This document shows positions 24,479 through 34,003 of a stretch of DNA of 64,000 nt, piece by piece. The translations under genes were made by a program, and so were the position numbers. The DNA comes from Micromonospora sp. PLK6-60 (lineage in GTDB: Bacteria > Actinomycetota > Actinomycetes > Mycobacteriales > Micromonosporaceae): NCBI RefSeq assembly GCF_019890675.1, contig NZ_JAIOAA010000002.1:310001-374000 (forward strand), given 5' to 3'. The notes beneath the pieces are model-generated. The model ran no database searches. It saw only the letters and a program-made list of their open reading frames with translations, and was not told where the DNA came from. Positions within the stretch are counted from its first letter, which is position 1. The number at the start of each line of letters is the position of its first letter.

Positions 24479-25822
24479 ATGAGCCAGCCCACCGACCCCC
24501 ACCCCGGAGCGCCGATGACCACCGACCTGACCGCCCCGAAGCCCACCCCGACCCAGGTGGCGCCGATCCAGCGCCGGACGATGCGGCTGCTCTTCAGCAC
24601 CCAGATCGTCGCCGGGGTCGGGGTCACCATCGGGGTCGCGGTCGGTGGCCTGCTCGCCGCCCGGGTCGCCGGCACGGCGCTGGCCGGGGTGGCGCAGAGC
24701 GCCGCGGTGGTGGGCGCGGCGCTGCTCGCCGTACCGGTCACCCGCATCATGACCAGTCGCGGCCGGCGGCCCGGGCTGATCGTGGCGTACCTGGTCGGGG
24801 CGGTCGGTGGCGTGCTGGTGGTGGTCGCGACGGCGACCCGCCAGGTGCCGCTGCTCTTCGTCGGCATGCTGTTCTTCGGTGGCGGCACCGCGGCCAACCT
24901 CCAGGCCCGGTACGCCGCGGTGGACCTGGCCGAGCCGGCCCGTCGGGGACGGCAGCTCTCGATCATCGTCTGGGCCACCACCATCGGCGCGGTCGCGGCG
25001 CCGAACCTCGCCGGCGTCGCCGAACAGCTCACCCGCAGTTGGGGCCTGCCCCCGCTGGCCGGCCCGTTCGCGTTCAGTTCGGCCGCGTTCGCGCTGACCT
25101 CGATCGTACTGCTGATACTGATGCGGCCGGACCCGCTGGTCACCGCGCGCCGGCTGGCGGCGGCCGCGCCGGCCGCCGACGGCGCCGCGGCGCGCGACGA
25201 GCACCCGCACGGCACGGGCATGGCCGCGGCCTGGCGGATGGTACGCGCCCGCCCGGCGGCCCGCCTCGGCGTCGCCGCGCTGGCCGTCGGCCACGTGGTG
25301 ATGGTCGCCGTGATGGCGATGACCCCGGTACGCCTCGGCGAGTTCCACGACGACGCCGACGTGCTGCGGGTGGTCGGCCTGGTGCTCAGCCTGCACATCG
25401 CCGGCATGTACGCGTTCTCCCCGGTGGTGGGCTGGCTGACCGACCGCTTCGGCCGGCGGGCGGTGATCCTCGGCGGGGTGGCGGTGCTGCTGGTCGCCTG
25501 CGCGGTGGCCGGCACCGCCGGGCACCACACCCCGGAGCTCTCGGTCGGGCTGACCCTGCTCGGTCTGGGCTGGTCGGGCACCATGGTGGCCGGCTCCACC
25601 CTGCTCTCCGAGTCGGTGCCGCCCGGGGTGCGGCCGAGCGTGCAGGGGCTGTCCGACCTGATCATGGGGTTGGCCGGGGCCAGTGCGGCGGCGGCCAGCG
25701 GGTTCGTCATGCGGGCGGCGGGTTATCCGACGCTGACCCTGCTGGCCGCGATCGCGACCGTGCCGCTGGTGGCGCTAGCGTTGCGTCGGGTGCCCGAGCG
25801 GGTGCCCGTCGAGGAGGAGTGA
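24479..25822 (+). CDS. MFS transporter
   Basis: 447 aa with about 12 predicted membrane helices in two halves joined by a cytoplasmic loop near 220-255. The MFS motif is seen as TDRFGRRAVILGG after helix 8 and less well as TSRGRRPGLIVAY after helix 2. There is an N-terminal polar extension of about 30 residues. ATG at 24479 (another at 24515 would give a shorter N-terminus). Substrate unknown. The DUF3046 gene follows 4 bp downstream. Confidence 0.88.
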   Translation: MSQPTDPHPGAPMTTDLTAPKPTPTQVAPIQRRTMRLLFSTQIVAGVGVTIGVAVGGLLAARVAGTALAGVAQSAAVVGAALLAVPVTRIMTSRGRRPGLIVAYLVGAVGGVLVVVATATRQVPLLFVGMLFFGGGTAANLQARYAAVDLAEPARRGRQLSIIVWATTIGAVAAPNLAGVAEQLTRSWGLPPLAGPFAFSSAAFALTSIVLLILMRPDPLVTARRLAAAAPAADGAAARDEHPHGTGMAAAWRMVRARPAARLGVAALAVGHVVMVAVMAMTPVRLGEFHDDADVLRVVGLVLSLHIAGMYAFSPVVGWLTDRFGRRAVILGGVAVLLVACAVAGTAGHHTPELSVGLTLLGLGWSGTMVAGSTLLSESVPPGVRPSVQGLSDLIMGLAGASAAAASGFVMRAAGYPTLTLLAAIATVPLVALALRRVPERVPVEEE

Positions 25823-25826
25823 TCAC

Positions 25827-26027
25827 GTGCGGCTGACCGACTTCTGGGCCCGCCTGGAGGAGGCGTTCGGGCCGGGCTACGCGGCCAGCATCGCCAGCGA
25901 TCAGGTGCTGCCCCAGCTCGGCGGGCGGACCGTCGAGCAGGCCCTCGCGGCGGGTGAGGAGACGCACGTGGTGTGGCGGGCGGTGGTCGCCGCCTACCCC
26001 GACCGGGTGCCCGCGCGGCTACGCTGA
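25827..26027 (+). CDS. DUF3046 protein
   Basis: 66 aa. [53 protein letters not shown] is the conserved actinobacterial DUF3046 sequence. The gene regularly lies directly upstream of recA in this phylum, as here. The role is unknown. GTG start four bases after the MFS stop. Confidence 0.9.
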   Translation: MRLTDFWARLEEAFGPGYAASIASDQVLPQLGGRTVEQALAAGEETHVVWRAVVAAYPDRVPARLR

Positions 26028-26064
26028 GCAGCCTTTTCGTCGATCCCGCGTGTCGCTTGCCCGC

Positions 26065-26080
26065 TCGTACAGGTGTTCGG
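26065..26080 (+). promoter_or_regulatory. LexA (SOS) box upstream of recA
   Basis: TCGTACAGGTGTTCGG matches the actinobacterial SOS box consensus TCGAAC-N4-GTTCGA at 10 of 12 fixed positions. It lies about 130 bp before the recA start, between DUF3046 and recA. LexA binding here would make the upstream recA promoter damage-inducible. Confidence 0.75.
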
Positions 26081-26134
26081 CTATTGTCCACAGCGGGGTG
26101 CTCGTCCACAGCTCGCGGCCCGTCGGCTGGTTTT

Positions 26135-26157
26135 CTGTCGGACCCAGCGCCTAGCGT
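26135..26157 (+). promoter_or_regulatory. RecA-NDp/PafBC-type promoter of recA
   Basis: CTGTCGGAC-N8-TAGCGT matches the mycobacterial LexA-independent damage promoter (TTGTCRGTG-N8-TANNNT) with three mismatches and exact spacing. It would start transcription about 50 bp before the recA ATG. Motif known from recA and other PafBC-regulated genes. Confidence 0.65.
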
Positions 26158-26212
26158 GTCCCACGTGACGCGAAGCTCAGGAAAGACGCCGGCGAAGGCA
26201 GGGGTGGCAACG

Positions 26213-27262
<1,050 letters not shown>

Positions 27263-27267
27263 TCCGC

Positions 27268-27975
27268 GTGGCAGGACGACGCGCCCGTGCGGGGCGGGGC
27301 TGGGATGCCAGCCCGCCTCGTGCGGGTGACGCCAGACCGCGCCGGGCGCGCCGTGGCCGTGCCGACGGCACCGAGCCGGAGGCAGCGGCCCGGCTGGGCG
27401 GCGAGGCGCCGGCCCCGCCGCGCGACGAGGCCGAGGTGGCGCGCGAGATCTGCCTCCGCCAGCTGGCGGTGCGGCCGCGTACCCGGGCGGAGCTGGCCGG
27501 CGCGCTCGCCCGGCGGGGCATCTCCGAGGAGGTGGCCGGCCAGGTTCTCGACCGGTACGACGAGGTCGGCATCATCGACGACGCCGCCTTCGCCCGGGCG
27601 TGGATCTCCACCCGGCACGCCGGCCGGGGGCTGGCCCGGCGGGCGCTCGCCAACGAGCTGCGCCAGCGCGGCGTGGACGGCGAGGTGGCCACCGAGGCCC
27701 TCGGCGAGCTCGACGAGGAGACCGAGGCGGAGACGGCCCGCGCACTGGTCGAGCGGAAGCTGCGGTCGGCCCGAGGGGAGCCCGACGCTGTCTTCCGCCG
27801 GCTGGTCGGGATGCTGGCGCGCAAGGGCTATCCGCCGGGGGTGGCCATCCGGGCGGTGAAGGACGCGCTGGCCGCGCAGAGCGCCGAGGCGGCCGAGTTC
27901 GCCGAGCACATCGACGCCGACGCCCTCGCCGAGGCGGAGGGCGAACTCGACCGGGACGCCCGCGGCCTCGACTGA
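27268..27975 (+). CDS. recX: regulatory protein RecX
   Basis: 235 aa inhibitor of RecA filament extension. After a basic, low-complexity N-terminus of about 60 residues come the three helical RecX repeats: VAREICLRQLAVRPRTRAELAGALARRGI, ARAWISTRHAGRGLARRALANELRQRGV and LVERKLRSARGEPDAVFRRLVGMLARKGYPPGVAIRAVKDAL. The GTG at 27268 is five bases from the recA stop; the true start could be later, since the family core begins near residue 58. Confidence 0.93.
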   Translation: MAGRRARAGRGWDASPPRAGDARPRRARRGRADGTEPEAAARLGGEAPAPPRDEAEVAREICLRQLAVRPRTRAELAGALARRGISEEVAGQVLDRYDEVGIIDDAAFARAWISTRHAGRGLARRALANELRQRGVDGEVATEALGELDEETEAETARALVERKLRSARGEPDAVFRRLVGMLARKGYPPGVAIRAVKDALAAQSAEAAEFAEHIDADALAEAEGELDRDARGLD

Positions 27976-28022
27976 TTCCCGGCCGGTGGGTGGGGTGCGA
28001 CGGCGGGGGCGAAGATGGTCCG

Positions 28023-28724
28023 ATGTTGAAGGCGTGTCTGAACGGGAGCCGGTCCCGCGACGAGCATCCCGCCGTCCCGGTCACTCCGGCCGAGTTGGCG
28101 GCCGACGCCGCCCGGTGCGCCGCGTCCGGCGCGGCGGCGGTGCACGTCCACCCGCGGGACACCGCCGGCGTCGAGTCCCTCGCCCCGGACGTGATCGCCG
28201 CGGCGGTGACCGCGATCCGGGCGGCTCACCCCGGCCTGCCGGTGGGGGTGAGCACCGGCGCCTGGATCGAGCCGGATCCGGCGGCCCGGGTCGCCGCCGT
28301 ACGCGACTGGACGGTGTTGCCCGACTTCGCGTCGGTCAACGCGCACGAGGAGGGCGCCGACGCGGTCGCCGAGGCGCTGCACGCGCGCGGCGTCGCGGTG
28401 GAGGCCGGGCTCTGGACGCCACCGGCGGTGGCGGCGTTCCGGCGGTGGCGGGTGCCGGTCGTCCGGATCCTGGTGGAGTGCATGGCGCAGGAGCCCGACC
28501 GGGCGCTGGCCGACGCGGCGGTGCTGCTGGACCTGGTACCGGGGGACGTGCCGGTGCTGCTGCACGCCGAGGGCGACGCGGTCTGGTCGGTGCTCGCCGA
28601 GGCGGTCCGCCGTGGTCTGCCCACCCGGATCGGCCTGGAGGACACCGTGCGGCTGCCGGACGGCTCACCGGCCGCGGACAACGCCGCGCTGGTGGCCGCG
28701 GCGATTGCCCTCGGCGCCCGCTGA
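28023..28724 (+). CDS. 3-keto-5-aminohexanoate cleavage (BKACE)-like protein
   Basis: 233 aa TIM-barrel-type protein of the beta-keto acid cleavage family, a shortened form (usual length 270-310). Visible: LNGSRSRDEHPAVPVTPAELAADAARCAASGAAAVHVHPRD with the H-V-H metal-binding motif, and the C-terminal GLEDTVRLPDGSPAADNAALV. The family condenses a beta-keto acid with acetyl-CoA; the substrate here cannot be told. ATG at 28023, 47 bp after recX, so it could be in the recA-recX transcript. It ends at a clear hairpin. Confidence 0.8.
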   Translation: MLKACLNGSRSRDEHPAVPVTPAELAADAARCAASGAAAVHVHPRDTAGVESLAPDVIAAAVTAIRAAHPGLPVGVSTGAWIEPDPAARVAAVRDWTVLPDFASVNAHEEGADAVAEALHARGVAVEAGLWTPPAVAAFRRWRVPVVRILVECMAQEPDRALADAAVLLDLVPGDVPVLLHAEGDAVWSVLAEAVRRGLPTRIGLEDTVRLPDGSPAADNAALVAAAIALGAR

Positions 28725-28743
28725 CCGACCCCGCCCCCTACGG

Positions 28744-28764
28744 ACGGACCGCCATGCGGTCCGT
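28744..28764 (+). terminator. hairpin terminator after the BKACE-like gene
   Basis: ACGGACCGC-CAT-GCGGTCCGT, a 9-bp perfect stem with a 3-nt loop, 19 bp after the stop codon. Confidence 0.7.
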
Positions 28765-29069
28765 TGGGGCTGTCCGGTGGCGGCGATGGGCCGGGATACG
28801 GCGTAGCGCGGTGTCCGGCGGCGAGGATGGGCCGGGATGCGGCACGTCGCGAGTATCTGGGGCGCGGGCGGGCCGGGATGGGGGTGTCCGGCGTGGTGCC
28901 GGCCGGGGATGGGGCCGGATGCGGGTAATGGGGAAGTCGTGCGGCCGGCGTCGAGGGCGGCGGTGGGTCGGGTCGGGTGGACGGTTGCTGTCGTGCGGCG
29001 GGACGGGCGTGGGGATTGTCCGGCGTTGTCCGGCCCAATATGAGCGGTGCGTGATGAGACAAACTCTCT
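28765..29069. repeat. non-coding stretch of degenerate G-rich repeats
   Basis: No convincing gene. The plus strand is G-rich with imperfect repeats of a unit like GTCCGGYGGCGAGGATGGGCCGGGAT (copies near 28770 and 28810, weaker ones near 28875 and 28910). The bases T and A are nearly limited to GAT/GGT positions. Open frames across it are compositionally biased and match no protein type. Confidence 0.5.
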
Positions 29070-29108
29070 CCGTTCGGGGGGTTTGATCATGAGTTCTTGA
29101 CCGAACGG
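29070..29108. repeat. 8-bp inverted repeat straddling the rny promoter
   Basis: CCGTTCGG at 29070-29077 and CCGAACGG at 29101-29108, 23 bp apart, flanking and overlapping the -35 box of the rny promoter. It may be an operator for a factor binding across the promoter. Confidence 0.4.
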
Positions 29109-29126
29109 CACTCGGAGACCTAGCCT
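29097..29126 (+). promoter_or_regulatory. sigma-A type promoter for rny
   Basis: TTGACC-N18-TAGCCT is close to the actinobacterial housekeeping consensus. Initiation near 29133 would leave a leader of about 390 nt before rny. The leader contains an 8-bp hairpin (CGGCCGGC / GCCGGCCG at 29205-29226) and no convincing ORF. Confidence 0.55.
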
Positions 29127-29521
29127 CGCCTTAAAGGCTCACTTTGCCCGACCAGCGCAGGCTAAGCGCACAACATAGATCGCGTAACAGAACAGCATCA
29201 CTTTCGGCCGGCGGTGCTGCCGGCCGGCGGCGACAGCTCTGGACTGGCCGGTCCGGCGCTGACGGATAACTGCATCCGGCCACCGGTGGCGTCCGTGCGG
29301 GCGTCGCTGGTGGAGACCTACCCACGGCCAGCCGCGCTCGGTCGGGCGTTCACAGCCGCAGGGTACGTGCCATCGGCACGGTCGCTGCGGCCCCGACGTT
29401 CAGGGGAGGCGGCCATGGCGGGTCGGCACAGAATCACCGGTGGTCCCCCACGAGGCACACGCATCGGTTGGCGGGCGGATCCGCGCCGGCGGCTCTCCCC
29501 GCCGCGACCGGGAGTCCCGGC

Positions 29522-31288
29522 ATGAACGCCTTCGACGTGCTGATCCTGGCGGTCGTGGTGATCCTGGCGGTCGTGGTGGTCGGCGCGGTGCTGGTCGGGG
29601 TGCGCACCCTGCGCCGGATCAGCGTGGCGCCACGGCCGGAGGATCCCGCCTACATCGCCGAGAAGGACCGGCAGGAGCAGTCCCTCGCCGCGCTGCGCAG
29701 CGCCGCCGACGAGGTGAACAGCACCATCGACGTGGCGAAGTCGGCCGCGGCGGCGGCCCGGACGGAGGCGGCCGCCGCCAAGGCCGAGGCCAAGTCGGCC
29801 CGGGCCGAGGCCCGTCGGGTGCTCGACGACGCCCGCGCCGAGGCGGACACCATCCTGGAGCGGGCGCACAAGCAGGCCGAGCTGGACGCCGAGCAGTTGC
29901 GCACCGCCGCCCGGCGCAGCGGGGAACGCGAAGTGGCCGTGCTGGCCGCGACCACCCGGGAGCAGGCCGCCGAGGTGGAGCGGCGGGCCGCCCGGATGGA
30001 CGAGCGGGAACGGCTGCACACCGAGGAGGTGGAGCGGCTCGCCGAGCGGGAGCGGCAGCTCACCGCCGCCAGCGCCGCCCTCGCCGCCCGGGAGTCGGCG
30101 CTGGCGGAACGGGAGCAGGCGCTGACCGAGGCCGAGGAGCAGCGCCGCCGGGAGCTGGAGCGGGTGGCGGGGCTGACCGCCGACACGGCCCGGGCCGAGC
30201 TGATCGAGGCGATCGAGACGCAGGCCAAGCGGGAGGCCGCGCTGCTGGTGCGGGACATCGAGTCCGACGCCCGGGGCACCGCGGAGCAGCGCGCCCGGCA
30301 CATCGTGGTGGACGCCATCCAGCGGGTGGCCAGCGAGCAGACCGCGGAGAGCGTGGTCAGCGTGCTGCACCTGCCCGGCGACGAGATGAAGGGGCGGATC
30401 ATCGGCCGGGAGGGCCGCAACATCCGCGCCTTCGAGTCGGTCACCGGAGTCAACCTGATCATCGACGACACCCCCGAGGCCGTCCTGCTCTCCTGCTTCG
30501 ACCCGGTACGCCGGGAGGTCGGCCGGCTCACCCTGGAGAAGCTGGTCCTCGACGGGCGGATCCACCCGCACCGGATCGAGGAGGTGCACGACCTGGCCCG
30601 GCAGGAGGTGGAGGAGCTCTGCCACCGGGCCGCCGAGGACGCGCTGGTCGAGGTCGGCATCACCGAGATCCACCCGGAGCTGGTCGACCTGCTCGGCCGG
30701 CTGCGCTACCGCACCTCGTACGGGCAGAACGTGCTCAAGCACCTGGTGGAGACCGCGCACATCGCCGGCATCATGGCCGCGGAGCTGCGGCTGGACGTGC
30801 CGACCATCAAGCGCTGCGCGTTCCTGCACGACATCGGCAAGGCGCTCACCCACGAGGTGGAGGGCAGCCACGCCATCATCGGCGCCGACCTGGCCCGCAA
30901 GTACGGCGAGAGCGAGGACGTGGTGCACGCCATCGAGGCGCACCACAACGAGGTGCCGCCACAGACCATCGAGGCGGTGCTCACCCAGGCCTCCGACGCC
31001 TGCTCCGGCGGGCGGCCGGGCGCGCGGCGGGAGAGCCTGGAGGCGTACGTCAAGCGGCTGGAGCGGATCGAGGAGATCGCGGCCGGCAAGCTGGGCGTGG
31101 AGAAGGTCTTCGCCATGCAGGCGGGCCGGGAGATCCGGGTGATGGTCAAGCCGGACGACGTCGACGACATCGGCGCGGCGGTGCTGGCCCGGGACGTGGC
31201 GAAGCAGATCGAGGAGGAGCTGACCTACCCCGGTCAGATCCGGGTGACGGTGGTCCGCGAGTCCCGGGTCACCGAGATCGCCCGCTGA
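29522..31288 (+). CDS. rny: ribonuclease Y
   Basis: 588 aa membrane-anchored endoribonuclease. Domain order: N-terminal membrane helix (about 5-27), long Ala/Glu/Arg-rich coiled coil (about 40-260), KH RNA-binding domain (VVSVLHLPGDEMKGRIIGREGRNIRAFE, near 280-310), then the HD metal-dependent domain with H-D-I-G-K-A (His436-Asp437) and EAHHNEVPP. The C-terminus AGREIRVMVKPDDVDD is also conserved. The ATG at 29522 places the helix directly at the N-terminus. It initiates mRNA decay at the membrane. Confidence 0.96.
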   Translation: MNAFDVLILAVVVILAVVVVGAVLVGVRTLRRISVAPRPEDPAYIAEKDRQEQSLAALRSAADEVNSTIDVAKSAAAAARTEAAAAKAEAKSARAEARRVLDDARAEADTILERAHKQAELDAEQLRTAARRSGEREVAVLAATTREQAAEVERRAARMDERERLHTEEVERLAERERQLTAASAALAARESALAEREQALTEAEEQRRRELERVAGLTADTARAELIEAIETQAKREAALLVRDIESDARGTAEQRARHIVVDAIQRVASEQTAESVVSVLHLPGDEMKGRIIGREGRNIRAFESVTGVNLIIDDTPEAVLLSCFDPVRREVGRLTLEKLVLDGRIHPHRIEEVHDLARQEVEELCHRAAEDALVEVGITEIHPELVDLLGRLRYRTSYGQNVLKHLVETAHIAGIMAAELRLDVPTIKRCAFLHDIGKALTHEVEGSHAIIGADLARKYGESEDVVHAIEAHHNEVPPQTIEAVLTQASDACSGGRPGARRESLEAYVKRLERIEEIAAGKLGVEKVFAMQAGREIRVMVKPDDVDDIGAAVLARDVAKQIEEELTYPGQIRVTVVRESRVTEIAR

Positions 31289-31301
31289 CGGTCAACCGCT
31301 T

Positions 31302-31336
31302 CAGGGCCGGTCCAGGTGAGTCCTGGGCCGGCCCTG
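31302..31336. terminator. bidirectional terminator between rny and gluD
   Basis: 15-bp stem with one G-U pair (CAGGGCCGGTCCAGG against CCTGGGCCGGCCCTG) and a 5-nt loop, between two convergent genes and 13 bp past the rny stop. Confidence 0.75.
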
Positions 31337-31358
31337 ACGGCGGTACACACGGTTGTCG

Positions 31359-32321
31359 TCAGGTGGTCGTGCCGGCGACCGCCTCGGTGCCCAGCTCGGT
31401 GTCGGCCGCACCGGTCCGAGGAGCGGACTTGCGGCCCCGGGAGAGGCGGTGCTGCACGTACTGGGCCAGCTTCGACAGTGAGTAGTTGACCGCGATGAAG
31501 ATGGCGGCGATCACCACGTAGACCTGGATCGGGTTGTCCAGCACGCCGATGATCTGCTTGCCGATGCTGAGGGTCTCCTCGTAGCTGATGATGAAGCCGA
31601 GCGAGGTGTCCTTGAGCACCACGACGAGCTGGCTGATCAGTGCCGGCAGCATGATCCGGAACGCCTGCGGCAGCAGGATCATCCGGGTGGACTGCAGCGG
31701 GGAGAGCCCGATCGCGGCGGCGGCCTCGCCCTGGCCGCCGGGGAGCCCCTCCATGCCGGAGCGGAGGATCTCGGCGATCACCACGGAGTTGTAGATGGTG
31801 AGGCCGATGACCAGGTACCAGAGCGTGTCGAAGGTGACGCCGAACTCCGGGAAGCCGCGAGCCACGAAGAAGATGGTGATGACGACGGGCAGCCCCCGGA
31901 ACACCTCGACGCAGACCCGGGTGACCGCCGACAGCACCGTGCTCAGGCCGCGCAGCAGGTACGACAGCGGCGTGGCCAGCCCGGTGAACCGCCGCCGGGC
32001 GAGGCTCTTGAGCTGGATCCGCAGCACGGCGAGCAGGGTGCCCACCACCAGCGACGAGACGATGGCCAGCGCCGCCGCGGTGAGGGTGTTCTTCAGGCCG
32101 AGGCCGAGCCGGTCCCAGACCTGCGAGAAGCTCTCGTTGGAGGGGTCGACCAGCGGCCCCCACAGCTCCATCGAGAACTGGCCCTTCTCCTCCAGCGGCC
32201 GGTAGATCAGGAAGTACGCCCCGACGAGCAGCACCACCGTGGCGACGATGCTGCTGATCAGGGTGATCCGGCGCTGGCGCGGACCCGGTACGTCGTAGAG
32301 GACGGTGTTCTGCTGGCTCAC
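31359..32321 (-). CDS. gluD: glutamate ABC transporter permease GluD
   Basis: 320 aa inner-membrane permease of the polar amino-acid ABC family. After a cytoplasmic N-terminus and a first helix (ITLISSIVATVVLLVGAYFLIY) it has the permease core; the coupling loop GMEGLPGGQGEAAAAIGLSPLQSTRMILLPQAFRIMLPAL is intact. The C-terminal tail is polar (RGRKSAPRTGAADTE). GTG start overlapping the gluC stop. It partners GluC and the ATPase GluA. Confidence 0.93.
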   Translation of the reverse strand: MSQQNTVLYDVPGPRQRRITLISSIVATVVLLVGAYFLIYRPLEEKGQFSMELWGPLVDPSNESFSQVWDRLGLGLKNTLTAAALAIVSSLVVGTLLAVLRIQLKSLARRRFTGLATPLSYLLRGLSTVLSAVTRVCVEVFRGLPVVITIFFVARGFPEFGVTFDTLWYLVIGLTIYNSVVIAEILRSGMEGLPGGQGEAAAAIGLSPLQSTRMILLPQAFRIMLPALISQLVVVLKDTSLGFIISYEETLSIGKQIIGVLDNPIQVYVVIAAIFIAVNYSLSKLAQYVQHRLSRGRKSAPRTGAADTELGTEAVAGTTT

Positions 32322-33025
32322 CGGGCCACCGCCTGTCGCTTCTCCAGCCGGTCCAGCAGGGCGCCGAGCGGCACGGTCATGATCAGATACCCGACGGAGA
32401 TACCGATGGCGACCGGGATGAACGCGTAGCCCCCGGCCGACGTGAGCTGGTCGGCGGTCTGGGCGAGGTCGCCGACCACCCCGAAGAAGCCGACCAGCGC
32501 GGAGTTCTTGATCATCGCGATGATCACCGAACCGAGTGGCACGACCGAGGCCTTCCAGGACTGCGGCAGTACGACGTGGCGCAGGTTCTGCCCGAAGGTC
32601 AGCCCGAGCGAGCGCGCGGCCTCGGCCTGCCCGGCGGGCACCGCGTTCACGCCGGAGCGCAGCGCCTCGCAGACGAACGCCGCGGTGTAGAGCACCAGGG
32701 CGATCAGGCCGAAGCGGAAGTACGGCAGGTCGGTGCCGAGCCGGCTGAAGATCGCGTCCAGCCCGGGGATGCGCAGGAAGTCCGCGTTCGAGCCGAGCGC
32801 CGGCAGGCCGAACGCGGCGAAGAACAGCACCACCGTCAGCGGCATGTTCCGGAAGATGTTGACGTAGGCGGTGCCGACGGCGCGCAGCGGCGGCACCGGC
32901 GAGATGCGCAGCACCGCCACGACGGCGCCCAGGAGCAGGGCGCCGATCGCGGCGAGCACGCAGATCTGGAGGGTGAGCCAGAATCCACCCGCAAAGACGT
33001 CGAACTTGTCGATGAGCACGTTCAC
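32318..33025 (-). CDS. gluC: glutamate ABC transporter permease GluC
   Basis: 235 aa permease with five predicted helices and the coupling loop SGVNAVPAGQAEAARSLGLTFGQNLRHVVLPQSWK. The segment AYVNIFRNMPLTVVLFF is typical of HisMQ-type permeases. GTG start 39 bp after gluB. Forms the transmembrane heterodimer with GluD for glutamate (or related amino-acid) uptake. Confidence 0.93.
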   Translation of the reverse strand: MNVLIDKFDVFAGGFWLTLQICVLAAIGALLLGAVVAVLRISPVPPLRAVGTAYVNIFRNMPLTVVLFFAAFGLPALGSNADFLRIPGLDAIFSRLGTDLPYFRFGLIALVLYTAAFVCEALRSGVNAVPAGQAEAARSLGLTFGQNLRHVVLPQSWKASVVPLGSVIIAMIKNSALVGFFGVVGDLAQTADQLTSAGGYAFIPVAIGISVGYLIMTVPLGALLDRLEKRQAVAR

Positions 33026-33064
33026 GGGTCGGTTGTCCTCCCCACCCTCCAGATCAGCGGTCGG

Positions 33065-33946
33065 TCAGTAGCGCTCGATGGTCGGCGGGTTGCCCAGCTC
33101 CGCGCCGAACTTGCCGGCGGTGTCGTCCCAGGCCTTCTTCCAGCTGCCGTCCGAGTACGACTTCTCGAGGATGTCGTTGATGAAGTTGCGGAAGTCGGTG
33201 TCGTCCTTCTTCACGCCGATGCCGTACGGCTCCTTGGTGAAGTTCTGGCCGGCCATCTTGAAGGACGCCTCGTCCTTGGCGATGTAGCCGAGCAGGATGA
33301 CGTTGTCGGTGGTCACCGCGTCGACCTGACCGCCCTTGAGGGCGTCACGGCACTTGTCGTAGGTGTCGAAGAGCACCAGCTGGGTGGCGACGTCCTTGAC
33401 GTACTTCTTGATCTCCTCGGCCGGGGTGGAGCCGGTCACCGAGCAGACCTTCTTGGTGCCGTCCTTGAACGAGTCCGGACCGGTGATCGCGGAGTCGTCC
33501 TTCTTGACCATGATGTTCTGGCCGGCCTCGTAGTACGGCCCGGCGAAGGAGATCCGCTCCTTGCGCTCGTCCTTGATCGTGTAGGTCGCCGCGACCAGGT
33601 CGACGGTGCCGTTGGCGATGACGTCCTCACGGACCTTCGACGGCGTCTCGACGAACTCGATCTTGTCCTCGGGGATGCCGAGCTCCTTGACGATGAGCTT
33701 GGCGATCTCGACGTCGAAGCCCTCGGGCTTGCCCGACAGGCCCTTCTGGCCGAAGCCCGGCTGGTCGAACTTGGTGCCGACCTTGATCTTCTGGGCCTTG
33801 TTCAGCCGCTCCATGGTGCTGCCGGCGGCGAAGGTCTTGCTGCCGGAGCCGGTGTCGCCGCCCTCCTCCGAGTCGCCACCGCAGGCGGCGAGGCCGAAAG
33901 CCAGGGTCGCCGCGGCCGCGACCGCTGCCACGCGCTTGAACCGCAT
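33065..33946 (-). CDS. gluB: glutamate ABC transporter substrate-binding lipoprotein GluB
   Basis: 293 aa family 3 solute-binding protein. The signal ends in lipobox L-A-A-C (Cys22). The binding fold shows KIKVGTKFDQPGFGQKGLSGKPEGFDVEIAKLIVKELGI and VDLVAATYTIKDERKERISFAGPYYEAGQNIMVKK, with the Arg and Asp positions expected for acidic amino-acid binding. The ATG at 33946 has a strong GAAGGAG eight bases upstream. Tethered outside the membrane; delivers glutamate to GluCD. Lower GC and more biased codons suggest high expression. Confidence 0.95.
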   Translation of the reverse strand: MRFKRVAAVAAAATLAFGLAACGGDSEEGGDTGSGSKTFAAGSTMERLNKAQKIKVGTKFDQPGFGQKGLSGKPEGFDVEIAKLIVKELGIPEDKIEFVETPSKVREDVIANGTVDLVAATYTIKDERKERISFAGPYYEAGQNIMVKKDDSAITGPDSFKDGTKKVCSVTGSTPAEEIKKYVKDVATQLVLFDTYDKCRDALKGGQVDAVTTDNVILLGYIAKDEASFKMAGQNFTKEPYGIGVKKDDTDFRNFINDILEKSYSDGSWKKAWDDTAGKFGAELGNPPTIERY

Positions 33947-34003
33947 ACATTTCTCCTTCTTCGACGGAACCCGCCGGGTTGCGGCGCGCTCCATTTCGGA
34001 CGC

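Noticed and set aside
29108-29160. Iron (IdeR/DmdR-type) box near the rny promoter
   Set aside because: Only short AGGCTA-like matches; too many mismatches to the 19-bp palindromic consensus.
28725-29521. Protein gene in the recX-rny interval
   Set aside because: Candidate frames on both strands are low-complexity, lack ribosome binding sites and resemble nothing known.
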